64,000 nt of DNA from Aquatica leii. Lineage: Eukaryota > Arthropoda > Insecta > Coleoptera > Lampyridae. How positions within the stretch are numbered: position 1 is the first letter of the stretch; each line of letters opens with the position of its first letter. Under the pieces are notes generated by a model. The model had not been told where the DNA came from. It searched no databases and was given only the letters and a program-made list of their open reading frames with translations. The translations under genes were made by a program, and so were the position numbers. Positions 14,441 to 25,535 of this stretch are shown one piece after another. The stretch covers positions 106,411,529-106,475,528 of the forward strand of contig CM069432.1 of the NCBI GenBank assembly GCA_035610365.1, in the 5' to 3' direction.

Positions 14441-14951
14441 AGCTCCGATGCGGTCGCGGTAGCCTTTGTAATCGCGTTGGCCATTGTGGTCGCGGTAGCC
14501 GTTGTGGTCATGGTGGCCGTTGTAGTCGCGGTGGCCGTTGTAGTCACGGTAGCTGTTGTGGTCACGGTGGCCGTTGTGGTCGACAAAATAGGTGGCCGTT
14601 GTGGTTACGAACAGAGGTAGCCGTTATAGTCACAGATGTCGCTGTAACTGGCGTCGCCAGTCGATTTTTAGATCGGGCGTCGGTGGCCGTTGTGGTCTCG
14701 GTGGCCGTTGTAGTCATGAAGATAGGTGGCCGTTGTTGTCACGGTGGCCGTTATGGTCTAAAATGCAAGTGGCCGTTGTGGTCACAATGGCCGTTGTGGT
14801 CGACAGAATTGGTGGCCGTTGTGGTCACGGTGGCCGTTGTGGTTAAAGTTGTTAGGTGGCCGTTATGGTCACGGTGGCCGTTGTGGTCATGACTACAACG
14901 GCCACCCGGAAGTGTGGTTGTTGTGGCAAGTGGCCGTTGTGGTCTAGACCC
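14441..14951. repeat. Right inverted arm: GC-rich minisatellite
   Basis: Tandem GGTGGCCGTTGTGGTCAC units, inverted relative to 12665-13068 and somewhat longer, with extra units on the inner side (about 14446-14580). The long glycine-rich and valine-rich open frames here arise from the repeat and are not genes. Confidence 0.85.
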
Positions 14952-15739
14952 CTCTCATCCTACATTAAATATGTTGTTAAAAACTAATACAGACACTAAA
15001 AATGTCTCTAAACACTATTTATTACCACTCAGTCTTATATAACTTCTTTGATGAATTTACATATATCTTCTAAATCAAATAATAAAAAATTATTTCTTCC
15101 GTGATTTAATTTTGAAGTAAGACTAGCACCGAGAAAAATAATCACTTTTGCAAAATACTCAAAAAGTTTCCATTCAATGATAATTATTTGATCAAATATA
15201 AATATTATCGTACCATGATGAAACTAGAGATAAAAGCATCTTATCAAATTTATGTTAAGTCATGCAAATTTTGGATTATATTAAATCTAAAAAAAATCTG
15301 AAATTTTATAAATTCACAGAAATCGAGTTTTAATTAGTCTCAGGTTATGTCACGTAACAACAAAAATTTTTGGACAATTGCGAAAATTATAGATGGTTCT
15401 CTAAGTGTTATAAAAGTGTATACTCGTCTTCTTCTATTAGTTTCGACACAAATGTTTATGCTATTTCAAATAATTGTATTTATCTATCTTATATTTTCGT
15501 TAATAAAATCAAAACAACAATAAAAAGAATAATTAAAAATATTTTATCGCACGGGTCTAATCTAGTTCCAAACGTTATAATAAAAAACTGTTTTAAACCA
15601 CTTTCTAAAGTTTCTTTTTGTTTATTTACTTTGACAATAAAAGTAAACACTTTTTCTGCTGTTTAGAAACTGGGACAAGTAGTTGTTATACTTAAATTCA
15701 AAGCAACTTGTGCTATTTCACTCATTACATCGCAACAAC

Positions 15740-16110
15740 ACAATAAAAACCAAGTCGATGTGATCTACACTGTATTTTCAAAAACATTTGACACTATCGA
15801 CCATAACATTATAATAACAAAGTTGCATATTTTTGGACTCTCTTTTGCATTAATATCATTTTTGTTATCGTATTTTTGAAACCGTCAATTAACAGTTAAT
15901 TTTTGCAGATATAATACAACTTCTTTTCCAGCGTCTTCTGGAGTCCCAGAAAGATCAGATCTTGGACTTTTTTATTTTTTATATTAATTAATAACATCAA
16001 TAACGTAATACAATTAGAACATTTGCTTTTTTTTCACAATCAATAATTTTTTTGAGTTCTTTACTCAACTAATGGTTGTTTTGCAATTCAAAATTACCTC
16101 TAAAACATTA
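15740..16110 (+). pseudogene. Jockey/CR1-like reverse transcriptase remnant
   Basis: The translation reads QVDVIYTVFSKTFDTIDHNI, then FPASSGVPERSDLGLFYFLY, equivalent to the D..KAFD..DH and SGVPQGS.LGP.LF blocks of Jockey/CR1 reverse transcriptases. Stops follow immediately. With the endonuclease remnant at 11980-12460 it forms one LINE copy cut by the foldback insertion. Confidence 0.72.
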
Positions 16111-16690
16111 ACAATTGATGCTGTTTAGATAAGTTTAACACAGATTTCTGAAATATATTTACTTTAAAATGATAGGATCTTATCCACCAGTTGAAATATC
16201 TTATGATAATTTACTTGATTTTAATTTTTTTATTCTCAATAAAATCTCTAACTCATCTGTAACACTGAACAAATTCCAAAAAACTTTATCTCCAATGAAA
16301 TAGATGACCCAATTACTCTTTAAAATTAAAATTTTGATTTTCCATCAGTCTATACAAGATATCCAACACATTGTTTTTCTCGACAACGCACGAATCTATA
16401 TTTATTAACCATATGTGCTTAAACTTTAACAAACATAGATTTTTGTAAAAAAAATTTTTTTGTTGGATTAAAGTTATTGATTTATCTATTTTTTTCCTTT
16501 AGTGTTGACTTATATCTAATGAATATTAATTTTGTTTTGTTGTTATTTACTGAATAGATATATATTGTATCTTTATTTATTTTTGTATTTTTACTTTTAT
16601 TTGTTAAGTATGTATCAAAATTAATTTATATCTGTCTTACTTTAGAATTTTGTTATTGTTAGGCAGATGTATTAAAATTAAATAAATTAA

Positions 16691-18554
16691 AAGAATATGT
16701 AGAAGTCTGGAAAAAAACAGGTAACATTATTCTGTTATAAATATTTTGGTTTTGTTTTGTCATCGCTGATACGGTTGGTACGTTATTACCATTTTTGCTG
16801 CTCTAGTCTGCTAGATTATAAATCACGTTACTAAAGATTTGTAAAAATATTCATCATTATTATTCTTATGTTTACTAATTATTTGATATTTCTAAATACA
16901 TCAGAATTTTAAAAAAAAAAACACAAAATAGTACAAATATTTTGCGTATTGTGTAAAAACAGTAAGATTTCGCTGTAGAACATTCTAATGCTACTTGCTA
17001 GTTAATTATAAAGTACGGTTTCTAAATATTTCTTTTAAAGTTTATTATAATTGAGATATCAAACATGATCTATTGTTACACTTCACTGTAAGTTTGGCTC
17101 TCACAGTCCTTCTTAAATATTCCAAATTAAGTTATATTCTGACAAAACTTAAATAATTTAAAAAAAAAGTTTAAGCCTCAAAAAGCTTATTAAAACAGAC
17201 ACTATTTTGAACAGAACATTCAACAATGCAATAGTATATATATATATATACATAAGTTTTTATTTAAAAAAACACATCCTCTTGATTAGTGTCGTCAACG
17301 CTTACGCTGTAAATTGATATTTTTTTCACTTGTTCGGTTGTAGTTTGATAAGTGATGCTGTGTGTACAATTACGAAATGGAACAATAAACGGTAAGTCGA
17401 AACGCTTTATAATAATCCATAAATGTAGTCAATATTATTGTCATTTTTGTTCTTTATGTATCATGTTTCAATTTGTATAAAAAAGAATGCAAATTAACAC
17501 ACATAGTTGCGTTAAGGTAGATTATTGCGTAAATCTAATGATACATTAATTACAGTTCAATTCTTCAAATTTTTTATACGATTATGTACAGCTAAAAGTA
17601 TTCAGTGTTTTTATAATTTTCTTCGGATTGCTAAAAAGATATTTAGTATATTAAGTTTGTGCTGTTTTTGGTTAAAAAAATTTAATTAATTTAGTGTAAC
17701 TCTATGATTAAGTATGTATATAAATGAAATATTTGTTTCTATGTTACAGATGCGGTTAAAAGTTGCTACTTAACAGTAACTGATGCAGTTTTTGAGGCTT
17801 CCGTGTAAAGACCACATAAAAGAAAGTTGCAATATGTAAAAAATAATTGATAAATAATCTGAATATTTGGAAAACTTAAACCTACTAAAACTTAATACGA
17901 TATTGTATTTAAACAAATTTATTGTAAAATAAAAAATGAAACGTGCATCCGAAATATCGATTTAATTGTTTCATTTTAAAACCAAAACTAATGTATTATT
18001 ATATTATTCGAAATAATTGTTTTAGTTCATTATTGAAACAAAAAAATCATATATTTATCAATCATTTAGTATCAGTTCAAGAACGAAACTTTTAAAACGT
18101 AAACCGAATACAACATTTAGTTTGCAACAGTTTTGAATTTAAACTACCAAAACTATATTGATTCAAATAAGTAAAACAGCTATTTTAGTGCACTTAGGTT
18201 TCTTTTATGTTTGAATCAAGAGTAAAACATATTTTTTTTATTTTGAAACGATTACTAAACATTATCAATTTCATGTTTGCTGGGTAGTTTTAAATGTTTT
18301 AAGTAAAGTAGTTCAAAAGAAATTGTATACACGTGTTAATTAATAATCAACTTTTTTATAACGTGCTATATTTATGTTGTTTTCTTTTCTAAAAAACGTA
18401 TCCTAGGCTATAAACTTTATCAAACTAGTATCTTATAGTTTCCTATAGAACTAGTTTATAATTTGTTTATTTTTCGTTTATCGTCGATTATAATTTTTTA
18501 CTGTTTGTTTTTTTAGGTTACACCTACATTTTTTAATTTGCTTCTTGCTATTTC
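16691..18554. other. Intergenic DNA between LINE and gypsy element
   Basis: AT-rich, with no supported gene. It contains a short (TA)n microsatellite at about 17235-17250. The last four bases before the gypsy LTR (ATTT, 18555-18558) are the left target-site duplication of that element. Confidence 0.4.
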
Positions 18555-18558
18555 ATTT

Positions 18559-20292
18559 TGTTACGCCCTGAGCAATTTTTTTCTGAATCCGGCACTGTCT
18601 GATTCATTTAAGTTAGACGTGTGGGAATCTGCTGCTACTAATTTCACGCGTTATTATGTTACATTTTAAAGTCGAAAATTTGTAATTTATGAGTAATTAA
18701 GAGCGTATTATTTTCGCTTAATACGTGATTAAATGCTGCTTTTCTACAAGTCCTTATAAATATTTTTGCTTAAAATATCATATTACTCGAGCCTTCTCAC
18801 GAGTTTGCTGACAAATTTATTTTGTTATCGTGTGACGTCATTATGACCCTAGATTCTTTCGTTTCCTTCTTTAATTAGTTCCTGACAAACTCTTGTTGAG
18901 ATCACTTCGAAAATTTACTGTACCTTGGAAGTACTAACGTTTACTGAAACACGGTGATTTTACCGGATATTACGTTAAAACCTTCCTAACTTTTAGTACA
19001 TCAACGGAACCTGTTTCTTTCCTGAAATTACTAAAAATCGTATATTTACGGATATAAGTTACTTTAAATTTTAAAAGTGTACTTAGTTTTCTTAACGCTG
19101 GATTATTATACCCAGGTAAAGTACTTAGTTTTTGCTTTATTTAGTTAATCTGACTTCGCTTCTCTCCCTTCTTTTTATAGCGGGTTTTTCTTCCGACGAA
19201 ATTGTTCTAATTCATATGAACGTTTACTCCACGTGTGAGAGTTCCTTTGTTCATCTGTAAACTCTACTTACTACGAACGCTACGCTGAGAAGTCAACTTC
19301 AATTGCACCAACTGACGCTAAGTGAAAAAAAAAACCAACCGTTAACCTTCGTTCTATTGTGAATCAACTCATATTTGTGCAAATCTCAAAGATTTATTTT
19401 CTACATTGAACTTTTAATCAAAATCCTACTTGTGTAATTAACTTTAGAAATTCAAAAAAAAACTTTTCTTTATACTTTAAAATTTTACAATTTCCTTTTT
19501 TTTACTATTTAAAATTCACTTTTGTTATTTAAACTTTGGCTTGATTTACTTAATTTAATTTCTCTTTGTTTCTATAAGAAGTTGTTATCTGATTTACCTT
19601 GAAATTGTTTGTTTTAAATATTTTATTTAAGGAAACTTCGGCTGGAATTACCGTGCACGGAGTTCCTTCAGCGAAGTACTAAGGTAAGATTTATTTTTTT
19701 TTGTATTTCAAATTTGAAATTACTGTCCTGTCGAATAACGATAGCTGCCCCAAATTAAATTTTTTTTTGTTGTTTGTTTTGCGAACCTAACGTAATTAAA
19801 TTAGTTTTACTACTTTTGTTTTAACACAAGGTAATTTAAATCCTGTAATTTTGTAACATTTAAAATCCATTATCGTTTATTTTACTCAACTTGTTTGCAT
19901 AATTCAAAATTGAATATTTTATTAATAATTTTGTAAATTGCTATTTATTCTAAATTCATTATATTTACATCAAATTACTGAATGCTATTTATTGTTTAAC
20001 CTTCCCCGTTTTTCTTTTTTTTCCTTTTCTTTCTCTTTCAGCAACCCTTCGCTACTGCTAGAGCCCTGTTAAACTTTTACAATTTACTTAACAGGACCGT
20101 AACTAAACAAATTGTGTGGCGCCCATTTCTAACCGTTTCTAATTACTATTTGACTAACTTTATTTACCACGACATCTTTGATTCAAATATTCCCCTCACA
20201 ATTTCTTACCCACCCCAATTTGCATACAAGAACCGAGCTACTGCGGCCATCGCTCCCTTTAAATTTAGTTACATATAATTCTTACCGTAACA
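18559..20292 (+). repeat. 5' LTR of gypsy element
   Basis: 1734 bp, TG...CA ends with the inverted hexamer TGTTAC/GTAACA. It contains a consensus splice donor (AAG|GTAAGA, intron would start at 19684) and an acceptor after a long pyrimidine tract (TTCTCTTTCAG, ending at 20041), suggesting a 358-nt leader intron. Start codons occur in the LTR, but no conserved protein is seen. Confidence 0.93.
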
Positions 20293-20300
20293 AATTTCTT

Positions 20301-20317
20301 TGGCGCCCAAGTGTGGG
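20301..20317 (+). promoter_or_regulatory. Primer binding site
   Basis: TGGCGCCCAAGTGTGGG begins 8 nt after the 5' LTR end. A TGGCGCC start pairs with a tRNA 3' end GGCGCCA. The particular tRNA was not determined. Confidence 0.75.
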
Positions 20318-20399
20318 GGCCTTCTATTCTCGTTCACTTACTTTTACTTATTTGCTTTGATTACTTACTGTTCATTAACCATGTTTTCATTCAAATTAG

Positions 20400-21908
20400 A
20401 TGTCAATCGTTTACACAAAACCGAACTCGAATATGAAATTATTTCTATTTATTGAAATTACTACTACCGTTAGTAACTTAAGAAAGTTTGCTCGTAATGC
20501 CATTTTACTTGAACTAGAGGAATCTTTAACTCCCGTTGCTCATGCTATTTCTTTTGCTGATGACTTGACTATAATTACTCAATCCATAGAAGAAATCAAA
20601 TCTTTAACTGAGATCGTTATAAATGACCCTAAATCAAGAGACTTTTTACGTGTAAATAGCTTAGTCCCTCATATCGAACGCAGATGTACTTTGATGAATT
20701 CTACCGATACTACCGAGATAGGTCAACGAAACACATTAATTGTAACTATTGCTACTTTAAAATCTAATTTGCAACAAAAACTCAAAAAGCTTAATCGCGT
20801 TACTTTTTCAGAATTTCATAAATTACCTTCATCTAGTCCTAAACCTACTATTTCTACTGAATCAACTGACCACGATTCTAATCCTTCTACTCCTCCTTTA
20901 CTTTCTTCTAGTGAGGATGAACTTGATTTAAGTGAACCCTTACCTAGAGTAGCTCCACTTTCTGAACCACGTTCTTTTGAGAAACGTCTCGATATTTCTA
21001 AACTTGGCTTAACCTTCTCTGGTGATGGAAAAATATCTCTACTAGATTTTCTTACTCGCTTAGATGAATTGGCTTGCTCACGGGGTATCTCTAAACAGAT
21101 GCTATTTTCTCATGTTCCTGAATTATTAACTGGACGTGCCTTATTACTATACCGTTCTCGGAAATTCATGTTAACTAAATGGGATGAAGTTGTATCTATG
21201 CTCAAAACCGAATTCTTGCCTATTGACTATGACGAAAGATTGCTTGATGAAATTAAGAATCGAACTATGGGTCCTTCCGAAAATATGAGTTCTTATCTTA
21301 CGGTAATGTATAATCTCTTTCAACGTTTAACTACTCCTTTATCTGAAACTAAACAGTTATACTACATTCGTCGTAATTTAGCTCCTTTCTACCAGAATGC
21401 TTTAACTTTGACACCGATCTCTACTATCGCTCAACTTTCTGCCTTAGGCAAACAAATTGAACAAAACCAATATTTTGTAGAAACCTTTAAACCACCACCT
21501 TCCAGAAAATCCTCTCATTTACTTGAACCAAGTCTCGCTTATGTAAGTATTGCGTCTTCTTCTGATACTGATACTAGTGTATCTACTCATTCTTATAAAC
21601 GCAATTCTGCTACTCCTAAACTTTCTGCTGCTTCTGTGATGTCTACTCCCAAAGGAAAGGATATTAAGTCCGTTACCTCAAATGTCACTGCTAGTTCAAC
21701 TGACTCAAAACCAAAATTTACTTCAAAACCATCAAACAAAACTAAAGTTACTTCCACTCCTTCTTCAGTCACTTGTTGGAATTGTCGAAAACCAGGTCAT
21801 GTTTCTCCTAACTGCCCTGAACCTCAAACTCGTCACTGTTATGGTTGTGGTAAACCGGATGTTATCAAACCAAATTGTTCAAATTGCACTAATTCTTCGT
21901 TAAACTAA
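20400..21908 (+). CDS. gag: Gypsy Gag polyprotein
   Basis: 502 residues. Gag packages the element RNA into cytoplasmic particles. The central part (about residues 200-370, from RLDISKLGLTFSGDGK to YQNALTLTPIS) fits the retrotransposon capsid domain. The C-terminus has a canonical CCHC zinc knuckle, CWNCRKPGHVSPNC, then a second cysteine cluster, CYGCGKPDVIKPNCSNC, in which the histidine of the CCHC pattern is missing. The region between them and the capsid is rich in Ser, Thr and Lys. The ATG at 20400 is the first in-frame start after the LTR. The frame ends with TAA at 21906, directly after a GTTAAAC heptamer, and pol continues in the -1 frame. Confidence 0.92.
   Translation: MSIVYTKPNSNMKLFLFIEITTTVSNLRKFARNAILLELEESLTPVAHAISFADDLTIITQSIEEIKSLTEIVINDPKSRDFLRVNSLVPHIERRCTLMNSTDTTEIGQRNTLIVTIATLKSNLQQKLKKLNRVTFSEFHKLPSSSPKPTISTESTDHDSNPSTPPLLSSSEDELDLSEPLPRVAPLSEPRSFEKRLDISKLGLTFSGDGKISLLDFLTRLDELACSRGISKQMLFSHVPELLTGRALLLYRSRKFMLTKWDEVVSMLKTEFLPIDYDERLLDEIKNRTMGPSENMSSYLTVMYNLFQRLTTPLSETKQLYYIRRNLAPFYQNALTLTPISTIAQLSALGKQIEQNQYFVETFKPPPSRKSSHLLEPSLAYVSIASSSDTDTSVSTHSYKRNSATPKLSAASVMSTPKGKDIKSVTSNVTASSTDSKPKFTSKPSNKTKVTSTPSSVTCWNCRKPGHVSPNCPEPQTRHCYGCGKPDVIKPNCSNCTNSSLN
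21899..21905 (+). promoter_or_regulatory. Probable -1 ribosomal frameshift site GTTAAAC
   Basis: In the gag frame it reads G TTA AAC, followed at once by the TAA stop. A -1 slip re-pairs GTT and AAA and enters the open pol frame. GUUAAAC is a known slippery heptamer in nidoviruses (established knowledge). The gag/pol overlap is only about 16 nt, and this is the only such heptamer in it. A downstream stimulatory structure was not modelled. Confidence 0.7.
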
Positions 21909-24900
21909 TTTCAGAGTGTTCGAACCGAGTCGAGCCCTCTTCTCTCTCATTAATCTCGGAAACTCCTTTTGCTACATTACCTGACCAACATAAATATGTC
22001 TTGAATTTCTTACTAGCTAATGTCCGCAAGGATAAACGTCCTTATCTGAACATAACAATTTTTGGCTACCCTTTTAAAAGTTTATTAGATTCTGGATCTT
22101 TCAAAACTATTTTAGGTCAGTCTGGCTGGAACCTTTTGAATACTTTAGGTCTTCCTTTACAGAAATATCGCTCTTCTTTTAAATGCACTTCTACTTGTTT
22201 ACTCGCTAATGGCGAAACTTGTTATATTCTTGGTACTGTAAACCTTCCCATCACTTTACAAGACAAGACAGTCACACTTGAAGTTTTAGTCATTCCTGAA
22301 GTTACTCAACCAATTATCTTAGGCATTGATTTTTGGAAAGCAATAGATTTTGTCCCTAACTTTCACACTGGTACTTGGACTTTTGGAAATTCTGAAGAAA
22401 TTTGTTCTTTATCTACTACTGATCATCTAATTACTCGATCTAACCTCTCTTCTGCTGAGGAACAATCACTACAATTATTATTTGACTCTCCTGTACTAAA
22501 TTCTACTCAACTGGGATGTACTACTTTAATAGAACACCATATACGCACAACTAGTGAGCCTATCAAACAACGCTACTACCCACTTTCTCCTGCTTTACTT
22601 AAGATCGCTAATGATGAGCTTGATTCTATGATAAAACTAGGTATTGTTGAACCTTCTTCAAGCCCATGGTCTAGTCCAATAGTTCTTGTTAGAAAAAAAG
22701 ATAATTCGTACCGTTTTTGTATAGACTATCGGAAAGTCAACACAATTACTGAAAAAGATGCTTACCCATTACCATACATCAATACTATTTTGGACCGTCT
22801 TCGTGATGCTCAGTTCCTTTCTTCTCTAGACATTCGCTCTGCCTACTGGCAAATCCCTTTATCTAAAGATTCGAAACCCATTACAGCTTTCACTATACCC
22901 GGTAGAGGTCTATACCAGTTTAACCGTATGCCTTTTGGTTTGCATAATTCTCCTGCTACATTTCAACGCTTGATTGATCAAATTCTTGGTGCTGATTTAG
23001 AACCCTATTGCTTTGCTTACTTGGATGATATTATCATTGCTACCCCTTCCTTTGACAAACACTTAGAAGTTTTAACTAAAATATTCTCTCGCTTATCTAA
23101 TGCTGGACTCACTTTGAATAAAAAGAAATGTCATTTTTGTCTTTCTGAACTAAAATATCTTGGCTATGTTGTTAATAGAAATGGTTTACTAGTAGATCCT
23201 GATAAAGTTAATGCAATCATTTCTATTCCTCAACCTTCTTCAGTTTCTGAAATTCGTCGATTACTTGGTATGACTAGTTGGTATCGTCGCTTTATACCCA
23301 ATTTCTCTACTGCTTTAGCTCCTTTAACTCACTTAACTCGTAAGAGTACTCCATTTGTCTGGTCTTCTGAATGCGAAGAAGCTTTCTCCTTCCTCAAGAA
23401 ACAACTTATTTCTGCTCCAATACTTTCTTGCCCTGATTTTTCTTTACCTTTTTCGATCCAAACAGACGCCTCTAATTTTGGCTTAGGTGCTGTTCTTAGT
23501 CAGAAAACCCCTGATGGAGAAAAAGTCATCGCTTACATTAGTCGCTCGTTAACTAAACCTGAAACTAAATATTCTACTACTGAAAAAGAATGCCTAGCTG
23601 TCTTGTGGGCTATTGAGAAATTTCGTGCCTATATCGAAGGTGCTCATTTCACTGTTATCACGGATCACCATTCTCTCATTTGGCTAAATAAACTTCAAAA
23701 TCCTTCTGGACGTTTGGCTCATTGGGCCTTACGACTCCAACAATATGATTTCTCTATTGTTCATCGTAAAGGGAAAAATCACGTTGTTCCCGATGCCTTA
23801 TCTAGAACTGTACTCGACTTACAAGAGTCTACTCCTGGACTTTGCGCAATTAATGTCACGAATACTATACCTTCAATTAATCTTCCTATTACTGATCCCT
23901 GGTACTTGAAAATGACTAAAAATGTCTCTGAAAATCCTCAAAAGTTTCCTCTGTGGTCTATGGAAAATGATTTGCTTTACAAACATGTTACTTCTTCTGA
24001 TCTCTCTGATATTTCATTAGGAAATTGGAGAGCAGTTGTCCCTAAAAACCAACGTACGGAAATTATTCGTCAATACCACGATCCTCCCACTTGCGGGAAC
24101 TGCGGTGTTACAAAGACCTTAGGTCGTATTAATAAGTTTTTCTATTGGCCAAATCTTCGTGCTGATATTGCTAGATACATCCGTAATTGTCATACCTGTG
24201 CTGCGCACAAAGTCGAACAAAAAGCACAACCAGGTTTATTTTCTCCCAGAGCAACTCCCACTCGCCCATGGCAGGTGCTAAGTTGTGATATTGTTGGTCC
24301 TTTACCTCGTTCTTCTAAAGGTAACTCCTATATCTTTGTCGTTGCTGACTATTTTACTAAATTTCCATGTTTCTTTCCGCTTCGTACTGCTACTGCTACT
24401 AAAATTTGTAAGATTATGGAAGAACAAATATTCTTATTATTTGGTACTCCTCAATACTTGATAGCTGATAATGGTGTCCAATTTTGTAGTAAGGAATTTT
24501 CAAAATTATGCACCCAATATCAAACCCAAATTCTCTACACTGCTAAATATCACCCTAGATCTAACCCTACTGAAAGAGTTAATAGAGTTCTTAAAACCAA
24601 GATAGCTTCCTATATCAAAGAAAATCAACGCACATGGGATGTTAACTTATCTAAGATTGGCTGTGCCATCCGTACTTCAAAACACGAAATAACTAACTAC
24701 ACTCCATACTTTGCTTTCTGTGGTCGAGAACACATTCTTTTCGGCAATCCCTTTAAAACTCCTCTAGACGATGAGATCCCTTCTATAGATACTAATCCAC
24801 CTATTACTACACGTACTAAAGAATTTTACGAAAACTTACGTACTGAGATTCTTGCTAAAATGAAACGTTCTACACAACGCACTCAAGATCGCTACAATTT

Positions 24901-25246
24901 ACGCAAACGAACAGTAACTTATAAGAAAGGTGATTCCGTTTGGAAGAGAAACTTTGTTTTATCCGATACTTCCAAATTCTTAAACGCTAAACTGGCTCCT
25001 AAATTCTTAGGCCCTTATAAAATTAAAAAGGTTATTTCTACCTGGACGTACGAGTTGGCTGATTCCTTAGGTAGATCCATAGGTATTTTCCACGCAAAAG
25101 ATCTAAAACCTGCGTACTCCGATAACTCAAATTCTTCTACTCATTCTTCTGCATCTGATTCAGATGATCACTCCACGATAGCTACCGATACTATTTCTCT
25201 TAAACGACATAATCGTCGAAAACGACATACCCGTCAAATATTATAA
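21905..25246 (+). CDS. pol: Gypsy Pol: protease, reverse transcriptase, RNase H, integrase
   Basis: Open for about 1110 residues, in the -1 frame relative to gag; no ATG is needed if it is made by frameshifting. In order: aspartic protease (LLDSGS, then ILGIDFW); reverse transcriptase with FCIDYRKVN and YLDDIIIA (near 23018-23041); RNase H (TDASNFGLGAVLSQ, then DHHSLIWL); integrase with catalytic D in CDIVGPLP, D in ADNGVQF and E in TERVNR; and a GPY/F-like tail (APKFLGPYKIKKV, then IFHAKDLKPA). The integrase zinc-binding motif is altered: the second histidine (usual GH.G) is replaced by N in CGNCG, while the CHTC pair is kept. No stop or frameshift interrupts the frame, so the enzyme may be functional. 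It makes the cDNA copy and inserts it. Confidence 0.94.
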   Translation, partial: LISECSNRVEPSSLSLISETPFATLPDQHKYVLNFLLANVRKDKRPYLNITIFGYPFKSLLDSGSFKTILGQSGWNLLNTLGLPLQKYRSSFKCTSTCLLANGETCYILGTVNLPITLQDKTVTLEVLVIPEVTQPIILGIDFWKAIDFVPNFHTGTWTFGNSEEICSLSTTDHLITRSNLSSAEEQSLQLLFDSPVLNSTQLGCTTLIEHHIRTTSEPIKQRYYPLSPALLKIANDELDSMIKLGIVEPSSSPWSSPIVLVRKKDNSYRFCIDYRKVNTITEKDAYPLPYINTILDRLRDAQFLSSLDIRSAYWQIPLSKDSKPITAFTIPGRGLYQFNRMPFGLHNSPATFQRLIDQILGADLEPYCFAYLDDIIIATPSFDKHLEVLTKIFSRLSNAGLTLNKKKCHFCLSELKYLGYVVNRNGLLVDPDKVNAIISIPQPSSVSEIRRLLGMTSWYRRFIPNFSTALAPLTHLTRKSTPFVWSSECEEAFSFLKKQLISAPILSCPDFSLPFSIQTDASNFGLGAVLSQKTPDGEKVIAYISRSLTKPETKYSTTEKECLAVLWAIEKFRAYIEGAHFTVITDHHSLIWLNKLQNPSGRLAHWALRLQQYDFSIVHRKGKNHVVPDALSRTVLDLQESTPGLCAINVTNTIPSINLPITDPWYLKMTKNVSENPQKFPLWSMENDLLYKHVTSSDLSDISLGNWRAVVPKNQRTEIIRQYHDPPTCGNCGVTKTLGRINKFFYWPNLRADIARYIRNCHTCAAHKVEQKAQPGLFSPRATPTRPWQVLSCDIVGPLPRSSKGNSYIFVVADYFTKFPCFFPLRTATATKICKIMEEQIFLLFGTPQYLIADNGVQFCSKEFSKLCTQYQTQILYTAKYHPRSNPTERVNRVLKTKIASYIKENQRTWDVNLSKIGCAIRTSKHEITNYTPYFAFCGREHILFGNPFKTPLDDEIPSIDTNPPITTRTKEFYENLRTEILAKMKRSTQRTQDRYNLRKRTVTYKKGDSVWKRNFVLSDTSKFLNAKLAPKFLGPYKIKKVISTWTYELADSLGRSIGIFHAKDLKPAYSDNSNSSTHSSASDSDDHSTIATDTISLKRHNRRKRHTRQIL

Positions 25247-25535
25247 CGTTCCTATCTTATCCCTTTCCTTTCTTCCTTTCTACTTTTCTTCCAACGTCCT
25301 ATGGGTGATTGGATGAGGACGTTGTGGGGGTTCTTAGTAGGTCAGTGCTCAACCCCTTTCTTTCCTTAAAGCGCTGTCCTCGCTATAACATCAAGCCCTA
25401 TTCATGACTTCATTCTTTGTTTTCACCCTTTCTCTGCTTCTACCATGAACATTTTCATTAGCTCATCCCTGGTATACTCACTCATCACTAGTTATTGGTT
25501 TCGCTTCCTTTCTTTTCCGCTTCCTAGCTCAACTT

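Larger units (their letters stand above)
12665..14951. mobile_element. Foldback-like element with minisatellite inverted arms and 8-bp TSD
   Basis: The element is bounded by direct repeats CTCTCATC (12657-12664 and 14952-14959). Its ends are GGGGCATGACC on the left and, reverse-complemented, GGGTCTAGACC on the right. Each end continues into a long arm of ACCACAACGGCC-type repeats, and the two arms are inverted copies of each other, unit for unit. Between the arms lie about 1.4 kb, including a fragment of another LINE. If the element and one copy of the duplication are removed, the host LINE frame reads on through CSHPTLNM, which fits the HP.L motif between endonuclease and reverse transcriptase. 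No transposase is seen, so it is non-autonomous. The superfamily is open: 8-bp duplications fit hAT or P, and foldback elements are similar. Confidence 0.72.
11500..16690 (+). mobile_element. Decayed Jockey/CR1-like LINE, interrupted by another element
   Basis: Three collinear remnants on the plus strand define a non-LTR retrotransposon: an ORF1 C-terminal remnant near 11560-11750 (RPRHIKVKFTNLKHAK), an endonuclease remnant near 11990-12450, and a reverse transcriptase remnant near 15740-16110. Multiple stops and frameshifts are present throughout. A foldback-like element at 12665-14951 separates endonuclease from reverse transcriptase. The A/T-rich tract around 16660-16690 may be the 3' tail. 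The 5' limit is uncertain, as is usual for 5'-truncated LINEs. Confidence 0.6.

Noticed and set aside
12770..14892. Gly/Arg/Val-rich open frames (84-154 residues) in 12770-13024 and 14428-14892
   Set aside because: They come from translating the GC-rich minisatellite arms. Mirror-image frames occur in both arms on opposite strands, with no domain.
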